From NCBI GenBank assembly GCA_036558005.1, contig DATBGO010000250.1, positions 1 to 64,000 on the forward strand: a stretch of 64,000 nucleotides of DNA, read 5' to 3'. Source of the DNA: DATBGO01 sp036558005 (GTDB taxonomy: Bacteria; Actinomycetota; Actinomycetes; Streptosporangiales; Streptosporangiaceae). The translations under genes were made by a program, and so were the position numbers. Every line of letters starts with the position of its first letter. Within the stretch, counting starts at the first letter, position 1. Of the stretch, positions 47,336-56,176 are shown piece after piece. Below the pieces are notes generated by a model. That model saw only the letters and a list, made by a program, of their open reading frames with translations, made no database searches and was not told the DNA's origin.

Positions 47336-48726
47336 CCGGGGCGGGCCGCGAGGTCGTCTGGCGGCGCCCACGACCTGGACCGCAGCTGCAGCCGCAGCCG
47401 CCGCCGGTCCGGGGCGCCCGCCAGCACCCCGCCAGCCGGGTCGTCGGCGCCGCCGGCCCGGACCAGGTCGCTGCCCGGGCGCAGGATGTCCTTGACGACC
47501 AGCGCGCACAGCAGCAGCACGGCGCCGAACCTGGCCAGCACGGCGGTGAAGTACAAGCCCGGGCTGAGCCCGCCGGGCCCGGCGACCACCGTGATCAGGT
47601 AGGCCCAGATCGCGAAGAAATAGCCCACCTCGGCCACCTGCCACAGCGCGTACGACCACAGCCGGGGCCGGGCCAGCACCGCCAGCGGCACCAGCCAGAT
47701 GACGTACTGCGGCGACCACACCTTGTTGGACAGCAGGAACGCGGCCAGGGTGAGGAACAGCAGCGGGGCGAGCCTGGGCCGCCGCGGCGCGGCGAGCGCC
47801 AGCACCGCGATGGCCGCCGCGGCGACCGCGAACACCGCCACCGACGCCGCGTTCAGCGTGCTCAGGGACAGGCCGCCGACGACCGGCCAGCCCTGCGACT
47901 GGAAGAAGTACCAGATCGAGCCCCAGTCCGCGCCCCGGCTGGCGTTGAACCGGTAGAACTCCGACCAGCCGGCCGGGGCGGCGATCGCCACCGGCAGGTT
48001 GACCGCCAGCCAGGCCGCCGCGGCCGCGCCCGCCGTGACCCAGAACTGCCGCATCCGTCCCGCCCGCAGGCACAGCAGCAGCAGCGGGCCGAGGAACACG
48101 ACCGGGTAGAACTTGGTCGCCACCGCCAGCCCGAGCAGCAGCCCGGCCAGCACGTGCCTGCGGGCCGCCCAGGCGGCCAGCCCGAGCGTGCCCAGGCTCA
48201 TCGCGATCAGGTCCCAGTTGATGAACGCGCCCAGGATCAGCGCCGGGGACAGCGCGACCAGCAGCGCGGTCCACCGCCGCCCGGGCCCGGCCAGGTAGCC
48301 GGTGGCCAGCACCCCGCCGACCGCCAGCAGCGCCAGCAGCGCCACCGTGACGTCGAAGAACTCCCTGCCCCTGACCACCGGGTTGCTGATCGGGCTGACC
48401 AGCCACGCGGCCGCCTGCATCGCCCCGCCGATGACCACCGGGTACTCCACCGGGTGACCGGTGTAGGGCACCTTGCCGGTGGCCAGGCCCTCGACGAAGT
48501 ACAGCGGGTAGATGTCGGTGTAGCAGTGCGCCTGATACTGCCCGAGGCCGGTGTTCCACGCGCCGGCCCGGCACGCTTCCTTGCTGAGCAGCCCGAGCGC
48601 GCTGCCCAGCAGGCTGGCGATGACCAGGACCGTCGCCGAGCCGGCCAGCACGGCCAGCCGGCCCCGCCGGGCCTGCAGCCAGGCGTGACCGCCGGTCCCT
48701 GACCGGGCCGCATCGTGTTCGGTCAT
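47332..48726 (-). CDS. GT87 / DUF2029-like membrane glycosyltransferase
   Basis: 464-residue polytopic membrane protein with about ten to twelve helices, resembling polyprenyl-phosphate-mannose-dependent (GT-C) transferases. Typical features are YTDIYPLYFVEGLATGKVPYTGHPVEYPVV in the first extracytoplasmic loop, with acidic residues likely catalytic, INWDLIAMSLGTLGL, VATKFYPVVFLGPLLLL and LSNKVWSPQYVIWLVP. It probably adds mannose or another sugar to a cell-envelope glycan outside the membrane. The ATG at 48726 is chosen; upstream in-frame sequence is Arg-rich and unlike the family. Confidence 0.8.
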   Translation of the reverse strand: MTEHDAARSGTGGHAWLQARRGRLAVLAGSATVLVIASLLGSALGLLSKEACRAGAWNTGLGQYQAHCYTDIYPLYFVEGLATGKVPYTGHPVEYPVVIGGAMQAAAWLVSPISNPVVRGREFFDVTVALLALLAVGGVLATGYLAGPGRRWTALLVALSPALILGAFINWDLIAMSLGTLGLAAWAARRHVLAGLLLGLAVATKFYPVVFLGPLLLLCLRAGRMRQFWVTAGAAAAAWLAVNLPVAIAAPAGWSEFYRFNASRGADWGSIWYFFQSQGWPVVGGLSLSTLNAASVAVFAVAAAAIAVLALAAPRRPRLAPLLFLTLAAFLLSNKVWSPQYVIWLVPLAVLARPRLWSYALWQVAEVGYFFAIWAYLITVVAGPGGLSPGLYFTAVLARFGAVLLLCALVVKDILRPGSDLVRAGGADDPAGGVLAGAPDRRRLRLQLRSRSWAPPDDLAARPG

Positions 48727-48860
48727 CAGCCGCCAGCCTCTGCATCTGCCCGGCGCCCTGCGCGTTCGGCGCCCGCAGGCGAGCCTACCGAGGGGCCCTC
48801 TTAGGCCGTCGTCCGTCCCAGGTGACCGCGAGCAACCGCAGTTATGCGAACGACGGGTCG

Positions 48861-49937
48861 CTACCTCGCGGGTGCCGCGATCCAGTTCTGAACCCGCAGG
48901 CGCTCCGCTGCCCGTTCGATGTGGACCTGGGTGAACAGGCGGCCCTTGCGGTCGCTCCACGCGCTGACGTTCCTAACTACATTGCCAGCATCCGCACCGT
49001 CACGCATCAGCACCCAGTGCACAGTCGCCAGCAGTTCCAGGCCGTAGGCTGAGGCGAAGCCGGTGACCAGAGCCAGTACTGCGTCGATCCTGTCGACCGT
49101 CTCGTCGGGATGCGCGTCAAGCCATTCGCGGCCTGCGTCGGCGGCTCCAGGCAGCAGCGAGATCGGGCTGAGCTTCATGACTTCCTGCGTTCGGTCGCCG
49201 TACCCCCGCAGGTAGTGCCCTTCCAGCGTCTGCAGGACAGGATTGAGATTCTCGGCGTACGGACCGTACCGTCCCTTGACGAAGCTCAGGCGCAGTTGCT
49301 GGCCAGCCTCCTGGAGGAAGTACATCAATTTCTGGATTTCCAGGAGCGAGGTCCCGTCGGGCGCCGCAGGCTCCTCAAGGCGGCTTAGCCCGACGTAGCG
49401 CGCCAGCAAAGTGAGCAGGGCAGCCCGTCCTGGGGTGACTGGTGGCCGTGACGTCCTGACCCGCATTGAGTCCGGTGGCGGGGCTCCCTTTGGCGGGTAG
49501 ACGACGACCTCAACCTCTACGAGGTCGCCAAGCGCGCCCTCGATCAGGGGACGCACGTCCCGCCAGTCCAGACCGCCGTTTCCGCAGCCAAGCGGTGGCA
49601 ACGCGACCGACCGGACGTGACGATCAACGAGAACCTGGCGCAGATCGGCCAACCCCGACCTGATGTCATCGAGTCGTGAGTGACTACGCCAGTGCCTCTT
49701 GGTGGGAAAGTTTATGATCAGGCGAGGCAACTCAAGCAGTCCGGTCTCAACTACGAACATCCGCCCTATCTGTACCTCACGGCGACGACAAGCTGCCTCG
49801 TAAGCCCGGAAGTTCTGGGGGAATGCCTGCTTGAATTGCAGAGCGATGCCCTTGCCCATAACCCCCACCGTGTTCACGGTGTTGACCAGCGCGTCCGCCG
49901 GCTCCTCCAGTAGGTTGCCTTCCGCCTCCCTGAGCAT
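48861..49937 (-). CDS. darG: DarG-type macro-domain antitoxin (DNA ADP-ribosyl glycohydrolase)
   Basis: 358-residue antitoxin of the DarTG system. The N-terminal macro domain (about 1-155) has EGNLLEEPADALVNTVNTVGVMGKGIALQFKQAF, where the ADP-ribose-binding loop and catalytic Lys sit, and PPLGCGNGGLDW. The C-terminal DarT-binding domain (about 175-358) has LEIQKLMYFLQEAGQQLRLSFVKGRYGPYAENLN, typical of DarG. It reverses thymidine ADP-ribosylation on DNA and blocks the toxin. The ATG has GGGAGG seven bases upstream. It follows darT by 41 bases. The patch is lower in GC than its neighbours. Confidence 0.93.
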   Translation of the reverse strand: MLREAEGNLLEEPADALVNTVNTVGVMGKGIALQFKQAFPQNFRAYEAACRRREVQIGRMFVVETGLLELPRLIINFPTKRHWRSHSRLDDIRSGLADLRQVLVDRHVRSVALPPLGCGNGGLDWRDVRPLIEGALGDLVEVEVVVYPPKGAPPPDSMRVRTSRPPVTPGRAALLTLLARYVGLSRLEEPAAPDGTSLLEIQKLMYFLQEAGQQLRLSFVKGRYGPYAENLNPVLQTLEGHYLRGYGDRTQEVMKLSPISLLPGAADAGREWLDAHPDETVDRIDAVLALVTGFASAYGLELLATVHWVLMRDGADAGNVVRNVSAWSDRKGRLFTQVHIERAAERLRVQNWIAAPAR

Positions 49938-49978
49938 CGTCCACCTCCCAAGGCTTTCCTACCGCATGGGTCTGACGT

Positions 49979-50617
49979 TCAGAAGTACCAGCCCGGCCGG
50001 ACTTGCACCGGTAGTTCCGCTGAGTGCGCCGCCAGCACGCCTTGCACCTGCCTTCTGATGTGCTCGCTGCGCACGGCGACTCCAAGCAGGCAGGTCACGG
50101 CCAAGTGCTCGTACACCAGGAACTCAGCCATCCGGCGGCGCATCCGGTCCGGATCATCCGCCGTGTTCTTCCATATCCTCATGCCCATGACCTGCCAGTC
50201 CACCACCGTATCCAGGACGCTGAGGTCATTGAAGACCTGCGTCACGGCAGCCGCGCAGTTCCCGTCGCTGAACAGCCACTGCGACCCGGCGGCAGCCGCT
50301 GTCTCGACGGTAGAGACGAGGTAGATCAGCGGATCCTGGCCGTCAGTGTAGGTGCGGACCCCGCCTTGAGCGAGCTTGTAAAGCATCGGCGAGCGGGGAG
50401 CGAAGTAGAAGGGCACATAGTCAGCTACACAGCCGAATGGCGGCAGGCTCACGGGGGCTGTGCGCCTGCTGCTCTTGATGTCAAGATCTGCCGCCTCCAC
50501 GACCAGGGCGGATCCGCGCTCGACCCGGCTGTCAGCGCTCAGGTACCCGGAAGCGAGGATGCCCGGAAGGTTCCTCATGTGCGTGAAGTGCATGATCAGA
50601 TGACGTCGGCTGCTCAC
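49979..50617 (-). CDS. darT: DarT-type DNA ADP-ribosyltransferase toxin
   Basis: 212-residue toxin (DUF4433) that uses NAD+ to ADP-ribosylate bases in single-stranded DNA. Family marks: HFTHMRNLPGILASGYLSAD (10-29), the NAD-site YFAPRSPMLYKL with Arg75, and the catalytic Glu165 in RRMAEFLVYEHL. I chose the GTG at 50617 because it yields the family N-terminus and its first bases (GTGA) overlap the stop of the upstream small ORF. All key residues are intact, so the toxin is predicted active. Its antitoxin darG follows. Confidence 0.92.
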   Translation of the reverse strand: MSSRRHLIMHFTHMRNLPGILASGYLSADSRVERGSALVVEAADLDIKSSRRTAPVSLPPFGCVADYVPFYFAPRSPMLYKLAQGGVRTYTDGQDPLIYLVSTVETAAAAGSQWLFSDGNCAAAVTQVFNDLSVLDTVVDWQVMGMRIWKNTADDPDRMRRRMAEFLVYEHLAVTCLLGVAVRSEHIRRQVQGVLAAHSAELPVQVRPGWYF

Positions 50618-50784
50618 GGCAACTCGGCCCCGGCCAGTCCGCCGGACGGCGACTCTGACTGCGCCTGCTTCGTGATCATCATGAAGCAGGCGACCAGGGC
50701 ACACACCCGGCCGAGCATCATGCTAGGCGCGTCGTCGAGGCTGATCGCATGGCAGTTGATCTCGGCGCCGGGCGGCTCTATCAC
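50614..50784 (-). CDS. 56-residue ORF translationally coupled to darT
   Basis: A GTG at 50784 with AAGG four bases upstream opens 56 codons. Its TGA overlaps the darT start (GTGA). I counted 50 of 56 third positions as G or C (89%), the bias of real genes here, in a patch of otherwise moderate GC. The peptide begins VIEPPGAEINCHAISLDDA, has a central hydrophobic/Cys/Met stretch (LGRVCALVACFMMI, residues 24-37) and a Ser/Gly-rich tail. I recognise no family. It could be a third component of the toxin-antitoxin operon, a coupling leader, or the remnant of a larger gene. Confidence 0.55.
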   Translation of the reverse strand: MIEPPGAEINCHAISLDDAPSMMLGRVCALVACFMMITKQAQSESPSGGLAGAELP

Positions 50785-51048
50785 GTTGCCTTCGCTTCCT
50801 TGCTAGTTGTGACCTCAAGGAGCTTGCTCGTGCTCACTCCGGACCATATCGGCGTCGATGGCGTGTGGCTGACGCCTGGCGTTCTGACAGAGCGTCCCAA
50901 AGCTGGATGAGCAGGGCCGCGGGTGGCCGTGCCATCGATCATCGGCCATGATCCCGGCCGCGTTACGCTGGCAGCGGCACCGCGCCGTCGGGCGCCTGCG
51001 GTACCGCCGCCAGGCCGCCTGGCCAGACGCAGCACCTGGAGGTCTCCC

Positions 51049-53211
51049 GTGGCCCTGCGCATCGTCGTCGGCCTTGCCATCACCGTGATCGCGTTCGCCG
51101 TCGCAGGCCGGCGGGCCTGGTGGCTCGGCCGGCTGGGCGCCACCGGGCAGCCCGCGCCCGAGCGGATCGAGGCGGTCCGCGATCACCCGGGCCGGGATGT
51201 GCGAACCCAGGCCACGGAGGTGTTCGGCCAGCGCAAGCTGCTCAAGTGGTCGGTGCCCGGGGTGGCGCACTTCCTGACGTTCTGGGGCTTCATCATCCTG
51301 CTGCTGACGATCATCGAGGCGTACGGGGACCTGTTCAGCACCACCTTCGCGATCCCGGGCATCGGGCACTGGGCGGCGATCGGCTTCCTGGAGGACCTGT
51401 TCGCGGTCGCGGTGCTGGCCGGGATCGTGACCTTCACCGCCATCCGGCTGCGCAACGACCCCGGGCGGGAGGGCCGCAGGTCCCGGTTCGCCGGCTCGCA
51501 CACCGGCGCCGCGTGGCTGGTGCTGCTCGGCATCTTCCTGGTCGTCGCGACGTTGCTGATCTACCGCGGCGCGCAGATCAACACCGGGGTCTTCCCGTAC
51601 CCCCACGGCGCCTTCGCCTCGCAGATCGCCGGGCACTGGCTGCACCCGCTCGGCCTGGGCGCGAACAAGGCGCTGGAGACCACGTTCATCCTGGCCCAGC
51701 TCGCGGTGATCCTCGGCTTCCTGGTCTTCGTCACCTACTCCAAGCACCTGCACATCTTCATCGCCCCCCTCAACGTGCTGTTCTCCCGGCGGCCGGACGG
51801 GCTGCGCGCGCTGCAGCCGATGCGCTCGGGCGGCACGGTGCTCGACTTCGAGGAGGCCGACCCGGACACCGACATCTTCGGCCGCGGCAAGATCGAGGAC
51901 TTCACCTGGAAGGGCATGCTGGACATGGCCACCTGCACCGAGTGCGGGCGGTGCCAGTCGCAGTGCCCGGCCTGGGCCACCGGCAAGCCGCTGTCCCCGA
52001 AGATGCTCATCCTCGACCTGCGCGACCACGCCTTCGCCAAGGCCCCTTACCTGCTGGCGGGCTCGGATGAGGAGCGGGACAAGCTTCCCGGTGCCGTTAA
52101 GGAAGAAGCCGGACGCCCGCTGGTCGGCGACGCCGCCGCGCACGGCGTGATCGATCCCGACGTCCTCTGGTCGTGCACCAACTGCGGGGCGTGCGTGGAA
52201 GAGTGCCCGGTCGACATCGAGCACATCGACCACATCACCGACATGCGCAGGCACCAGGTGCTGATCGAGTCGGCCTTCCCGGCCGAGGCGGCGACCATGC
52301 TGAAGAACCTGGAGAACAAGGGTGACCCGTGGGGCATGGGCGAGGCCAGGCGGCTGGACTGGACGCAGGGACTTGACTTCGAGGTGCCGGTGGCGGACGG
52401 CCCGATCGGCGACGACGTGGAGTACCTGTTCTGGGTCGGCTGCGCCGGCGCGCTGGAGGACCGGGCCCGCAGGACCACCCGGGCGGTCGCCGAGCTGCTG
52501 CACACCGCCGGGGTCTCGTTCGCGGTGCTCGGGCCCGCCGAGACCTGCACCGGCGACCCGGCGCGGCGGATGGGCAACGAGTTCGTGTTCAGCATGCTGG
52601 CCCAGCAGAACATCGAGACGCTGAACGAGGCGGGCGCGCGCAAGATCGTGGCCAGCTGCCCGCACTGCTTCAATGCCATCGCGAACGAGTATCCGCAGCT
52701 CGGCGGCAACTACGAGGTGATACATCACACCCAGCTGCTGGCCCGGCTGGTGTCCGAGGGCCGGCTGCGGCCGGTGACCCCCGTGGCCGAGAAGATCACT
52801 TACCACGACCCGTGCTTCCTGGGCCGGCACAACCGGGTGTTCACCGCGCCCCGGGAGATCATGGAGAACGTGCCCGGCGTGCAGGCCCAGGAGATGCACC
52901 GGTGCAAGGAGCGCGGGTTCTGCTGCGGGGCCGGCGGGGCCCGGATGTGGATGGAGGAGCGGATCGGCAAGCGGATCAACGCCGAGCGGATCGAGGAAGC
53001 GCTGGGCACCAGCCCGGACACCGTGTCCACCGCCTGCCCGTACTGCCTGGTCATGCTGGGCGACGCGATCAGCGCCAAGCAGGCGGCAGGGGAGGCGAGC
53101 CAGTCGCTGGAGGTCGTCGACGTGGCCCAGTTGCTGGCCCGGTCGGTGCGGGAGCCGGCCGCCGCGCCGCCCGGCCCGCCGCCCGCCGCCGGAGCGCAGG
53201 AGCCGGCCTGA
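51049..53211 (+). CDS. Membrane Fe-S oxidoreductase with heterodisulfide-reductase-like CCG domains
   Basis: 720-residue protein. Six or so N-terminal helices (about 1-250), with a respiratory-type transmembrane domain (HFLTFWGFIILLL, HWLHPLGLG), lead to two [4Fe-4S] motifs, CTECGRCQSQCP and CTNCGACVEECP. Two cysteine-rich CCG-type modules follow (WVGCAGALEDRARR..CTGDPARR..CPHCFN, and DPCFLGRHN..CCGAGGARMW). Such proteins pass electrons to or from the quinone pool, often linked to ETF or fatty-acid oxidation; the partner is unknown. The GTG at 51049 is chosen for GGAGG six bases upstream. A TMEM175-like gene follows four bases later. Confidence 0.85.
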   Translation: MALRIVVGLAITVIAFAVAGRRAWWLGRLGATGQPAPERIEAVRDHPGRDVRTQATEVFGQRKLLKWSVPGVAHFLTFWGFIILLLTIIEAYGDLFSTTFAIPGIGHWAAIGFLEDLFAVAVLAGIVTFTAIRLRNDPGREGRRSRFAGSHTGAAWLVLLGIFLVVATLLIYRGAQINTGVFPYPHGAFASQIAGHWLHPLGLGANKALETTFILAQLAVILGFLVFVTYSKHLHIFIAPLNVLFSRRPDGLRALQPMRSGGTVLDFEEADPDTDIFGRGKIEDFTWKGMLDMATCTECGRCQSQCPAWATGKPLSPKMLILDLRDHAFAKAPYLLAGSDEERDKLPGAVKEEAGRPLVGDAAAHGVIDPDVLWSCTNCGACVEECPVDIEHIDHITDMRRHQVLIESAFPAEAATMLKNLENKGDPWGMGEARRLDWTQGLDFEVPVADGPIGDDVEYLFWVGCAGALEDRARRTTRAVAELLHTAGVSFAVLGPAETCTGDPARRMGNEFVFSMLAQQNIETLNEAGARKIVASCPHCFNAIANEYPQLGGNYEVIHHTQLLARLVSEGRLRPVTPVAEKITYHDPCFLGRHNRVFTAPREIMENVPGVQAQEMHRCKERGFCCGAGGARMWMEERIGKRINAERIEEALGTSPDTVSTACPYCLVMLGDAISAKQAAGEASQSLEVVDVAQLLARSVREPAAAPPGPPPAAGAQEPA

Positions 53212-53214
53212 CCG

Positions 53215-53850
53215 GTGGACTCGCGGCGGGCGGAGTCGTTCAGCGACGGTGTTTTCGCCGTCGCCATCACGATCCTGGTCTTCGACCTGCTGCCGATCGG
53301 CAAGGACCGGGTCAGCGGGCACATCCTGCTGCACGCCTGGCCGCAGTACGCCGCCTACGTGGTCAGCTTCCTGACCATCGGCATCATGTGGATGAACCAC
53401 CACACGATGCTGTCGCTGATCAGCCGGGTGAACCGGCCGCTGCTGGCCATCAACCTGTTCCTGCTGATGGGCGTCGTCGCGATCCCGTTCCCCACCGCGC
53501 TGGTAGCCGAGCACCTGACCGGGGACGCGGCGCAGAGCCGGGTGGCCGCGTTCTTCTACGGGCTGGTGATGATCGCGATATCGGTCGGGTTCGGGTCGAT
53601 GTGGATCTACGCCTCGCTGCGCCGGGACCTGCTCGGCGCGCCTGCCCGGATCCGCACCACCCGCGCGTCCACCATCCGGTTCACCGCCGGGAACGGCGCC
53701 TACGTCGCCGGCACGCTGGTCGCCCTGGTCTCGGCGCCCGCCGCGCTGATCCTGTTTGGGCTGATCGCGGTCTACTACCTGTTCGAGCACCTGCCCGGGC
53801 CCGACGACACCGGGGACCGGGACGATCAGGCCGGGCTGCTGATCCGGTAG
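53215..53850 (+). CDS. TMEM175-like potassium channel family protein
   Basis: 211-residue, six-helix membrane protein with the TMEM175/DUF1211 signature R-x3-FSDGVFAVAITILV (residues 5-22), which forms the selectivity filter in the family. Bacterial members make weakly K+-selective tetrameric channels. The second helix run ends with NHHTMLSLISRVNRPLLAINLFLL, also typical. The GTG start is four bases after the Fe-S protein's stop, so it is probably co-transcribed. A functional link is not obvious. Confidence 0.85.
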   Translation: MDSRRAESFSDGVFAVAITILVFDLLPIGKDRVSGHILLHAWPQYAAYVVSFLTIGIMWMNHHTMLSLISRVNRPLLAINLFLLMGVVAIPFPTALVAEHLTGDAAQSRVAAFFYGLVMIAISVGFGSMWIYASLRRDLLGAPARIRTTRASTIRFTAGNGAYVAGTLVALVSAPAALILFGLIAVYYLFEHLPGPDDTGDRDDQAGLLIR

Positions 53851-53863
53851 GCCCGCCCCCTGG

Positions 53864-55345
53864 TCAGCCGGGGCCGCGCAGCGCCGCCCCTGGCGCCCGC
53901 TCGGGCAGCCAGATCCGTACCCTGGTGCCCTTCCCCTCCCACGACTCCAGGGTCGCCCGGCCGCCGTGCGCGGCGGCGATCGCCTGGACGATGGACAGGC
54001 CCAGCCCGCTGCCGGCCCCGGCGCGCCCGGCTGCCGCGCCCGCCCCCGCCCCGTTGCCGCCGTTCACCGGGCCGGATCCGTCGCTGCCGGGCCGCTCGCC
54101 CGCCCGGTGGAAGCGGTCGAACGCCCGCGCCGCGTCCGCCGCCGGCATCCCCGGCCCGGCGTCGGCGACCTCCAGCAGCACCCCGCCGGTCAGCTGGCCC
54201 AGCCGGACCGCCACCGGGGTGGTCACCGGGGTGTGCGCGCGGACGTTGCCGAGCAGGTTGGCCAGCACCTGCCGGATCCTGGGCTCGTCCACCACGGCGA
54301 CCAGCCGCGGCGGCGCCTCGGCCCGGACCGGCCGTTCCGGCTCGACCGCGACCGCGTCGGCGACCGCGTCCCTGACCACGCTGGCCAGGTCGGTCTCGGT
54401 CAGGTCCAGCGAGGAGGTGCGGTCCAGCCTGGCCAGCTCCAGCAGCTCGGCCACCAGCGTGCTCATCCGCTCGGCCTCCTGCTCGATCCGGCGCATCGCG
54501 CTGGGCAGCTGGTCGGGGCCGAGCGCCCCCTGCCGGTACAGCTCGGCGTAGCCCCGGATGGTGGTCAGCGGGGTGCGCAGCTCGTGCGAGGCGTCCGCGG
54601 CGAACTCGCGGACCTTCTGCTCGGAGCGCAGCCGCGCGCCGAAGGCGTGCTGGATCCGGTCCAGCATCGTGTTGATCGCGGCGCCGAGCTGGCCCACCTC
54701 GGTGCGCTCGCTCGCCTCGGTCATCCGGGTGGTCAGGTCACCCTTCGAGGTGATCTCGCCGGCCGTCGCGGCCATCTTGCCGAGCGGGTCCAGGCCGCGG
54801 CCGATCAGCCACTCGCCGCCGATGGCCAGCAGCGCGATCAGCGCCCCGCCGGTGATCAGCTCGGCGAGCACGAAGCCGCGCACATGATGGGAGACCGCCG
54901 ATACCGGCTGCGCGACCACGACGTAGACCCGGGGACTGTACTTCGCCGCCGCGCCGCGCAGCTGCGGCCCGCCCGAACCGGGCACGTCAAACGGCTGGTG
55001 CCGGGACACGAAGCTGCTCAGCGTGCCCTGCGCCGCCAGCTTCCGGACCCCGGCGATCAGCTCCTGGGTGGCGGCGGTCCCGCCGGTCAGCGCGGCGACC
55101 TGGACGTGCGGCAGCCGCAGCAGCCGCACCGTGACCTCGATCGCCGAGTACCCGCCCGGCTTGGCGGCCAGGTCAGCCGGGCTGCGGGCGGCGGCGGTCA
55201 CCAGGCCCGCGTTGAACTGCTTGCTCCACTGGTTCCTCAGCACCAGCGTGCTCACCGTGCCCATGATCAGCAGGAACAGCGTGGTCACGCCGATCAGCAG
55301 CACGAGCATGCGCGCGCGCAGGGACAGCTTGCCTGGCCTGCTCAT
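53864..55345 (-). CDS. Sensor histidine kinase (OmpR-system type)
   Basis: 493-residue membrane kinase. Helices at about 12-35 and 161-183 flank an extracellular sensor region (about 40-160) of unknown ligand. HAMP follows (about 185-235), then the H-box FAADASHELRTPLTTIRGYAELYR and the catalytic N (LLGNVRAHTP), D/F and G2 (GSGLGLSIVQAIAAAHGG) boxes. A Gly/Ala insertion lies in the ATP lid. The ATG overlaps the response regulator stop (ATGA), so the pair is co-translated. It probably controls the DUF5666-like gene upstream. Confidence 0.93.
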   Translation of the reverse strand: MSRPGKLSLRARMLVLLIGVTTLFLLIMGTVSTLVLRNQWSKQFNAGLVTAAARSPADLAAKPGGYSAIEVTVRLLRLPHVQVAALTGGTAATQELIAGVRKLAAQGTLSSFVSRHQPFDVPGSGGPQLRGAAAKYSPRVYVVVAQPVSAVSHHVRGFVLAELITGGALIALLAIGGEWLIGRGLDPLGKMAATAGEITSKGDLTTRMTEASERTEVGQLGAAINTMLDRIQHAFGARLRSEQKVREFAADASHELRTPLTTIRGYAELYRQGALGPDQLPSAMRRIEQEAERMSTLVAELLELARLDRTSSLDLTETDLASVVRDAVADAVAVEPERPVRAEAPPRLVAVVDEPRIRQVLANLLGNVRAHTPVTTPVAVRLGQLTGGVLLEVADAGPGMPAADAARAFDRFHRAGERPGSDGSGPVNGGNGAGAGAAAGRAGAGSGLGLSIVQAIAAAHGGRATLESWEGKGTRVRIWLPERAPGAALRGPG

Positions 55346-56082
55346 CCCCGGGGCCCGGCCTGCTCCTGTTCCGGCGGCCGCAGGCTATAGCCGACGCCGC
55401 GCTGAGTGTGGATCATGGGCGGGCCGAGCGGGTCCAGCTTGCGGCGCAGGTAGCTGATGTAGGTCTCGACGATCTGCGACTCGCCCGCGTAGTCCCAGCC
55501 CCAGACGCTCTCCAGCAGCTGGGCCCGGGTCAGCACCCGGCCCTGGTGCCGGATCAGGTACGCCAGCAGCCGGAACTCGGTTGGCGACAGCTCCACCGGC
55601 ACCCCGGCCCGGTGGACCGTCCAGCGCGACTCGTCGAGTTCCACGTCGCCGGCCCGCAGCGGCATCCCGTCCCCGTCCGGCGTGCTCTCGCGGACCGTCC
55701 GCGACGCCCGCCGCAGCACCGCCCGCACCCGGGCCACCAGCGCCTCCACCGAGAACGGCTTGGTGACGTAGTCGTCGCCGCCGATCGCCAGCCCGGTGAC
55801 GGTGTCAGAGGAGGTGTCCCGGGCGGTGAGGAAGATCACCGGCACCTCGTTGCCGGACGCGCGGAGCCTGCGGCAGACCTCGAAGCCGTCCATGTCGGGC
55901 AGCATCACGTCGAGCACGATCAGGTCCGGCCGGTCCTCGCCTGCCTGCCGCAGCGCGTCCCTGCCATTGGCGGCGGTGCTGACCTCGCAGCCGTGGAACT
56001 TCAGCGCGACCTGGACCAGCTCACGGATGTTCGGCTCGTCGTCGACGACGAGCACCTGGGGTATCCGGTCGTTGGCTGTCAT
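55342..56082 (-). CDS. OmpR/PhoB-family response regulator
   Basis: 246-residue regulator. The receiver domain (8-120) has the acidic pair VDDEP, phosphoacceptor Asp58 (LIVLDVMLPDMDGFEV), Thr in FLTARD and Lys in DDYVTKPFS. A winged-helix domain follows (about 140-240) with VLTRAQLLESVWGWDYAGESQIVETYISYLRRKL and RGVGYSLR. It is the first gene of the regulator-kinase pair. OmpR-type regulators bind direct repeats about 11 bp apart, exactly such as those found upstream of the gene 94 bases away. Confidence 0.95.
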   Translation of the reverse strand: MTANDRIPQVLVVDDEPNIRELVQVALKFHGCEVSTAANGRDALRQAGEDRPDLIVLDVMLPDMDGFEVCRRLRASGNEVPVIFLTARDTSSDTVTGLAIGGDDYVTKPFSVEALVARVRAVLRRASRTVRESTPDGDGMPLRAGDVELDESRWTVHRAGVPVELSPTEFRLLAYLIRHQGRVLTRAQLLESVWGWDYAGESQIVETYISYLRRKLDPLGPPMIHTQRGVGYSLRPPEQEQAGPRG

Positions 56083-56176
56083 GGTTTACCGGGTTCATTC
56101 TTGCGCGGCAGGGCAATGCCGTCACCCGGGACCGCGGCCCCGGATGACGGCACTTGCGCTGTGCCTGGTCCCGGCC

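Noticed and set aside
47017..48702. A 561-codon plus-strand frame across the symporter and glycosyltransferase genes
   Set aside because: Composition is Arg/Gln/Pro/Gly-rich like frame-shifted GC-rich sequence and it overlaps two recognised genes.
50830..50910. 26-codon ORF on the plus strand with AAGGAG upstream
   Set aside because: Too short and unsupported by any motif; it lies in the promoter gap between divergent transcripts, so the site may be chance.
50815..53790. A 991-codon open frame on the minus strand opposite the Fe-S protein gene
   Set aside because: It is antisense to a clearly recognised protein with intact Fe-S motifs; long open frames opposite genes are expected at this GC content.
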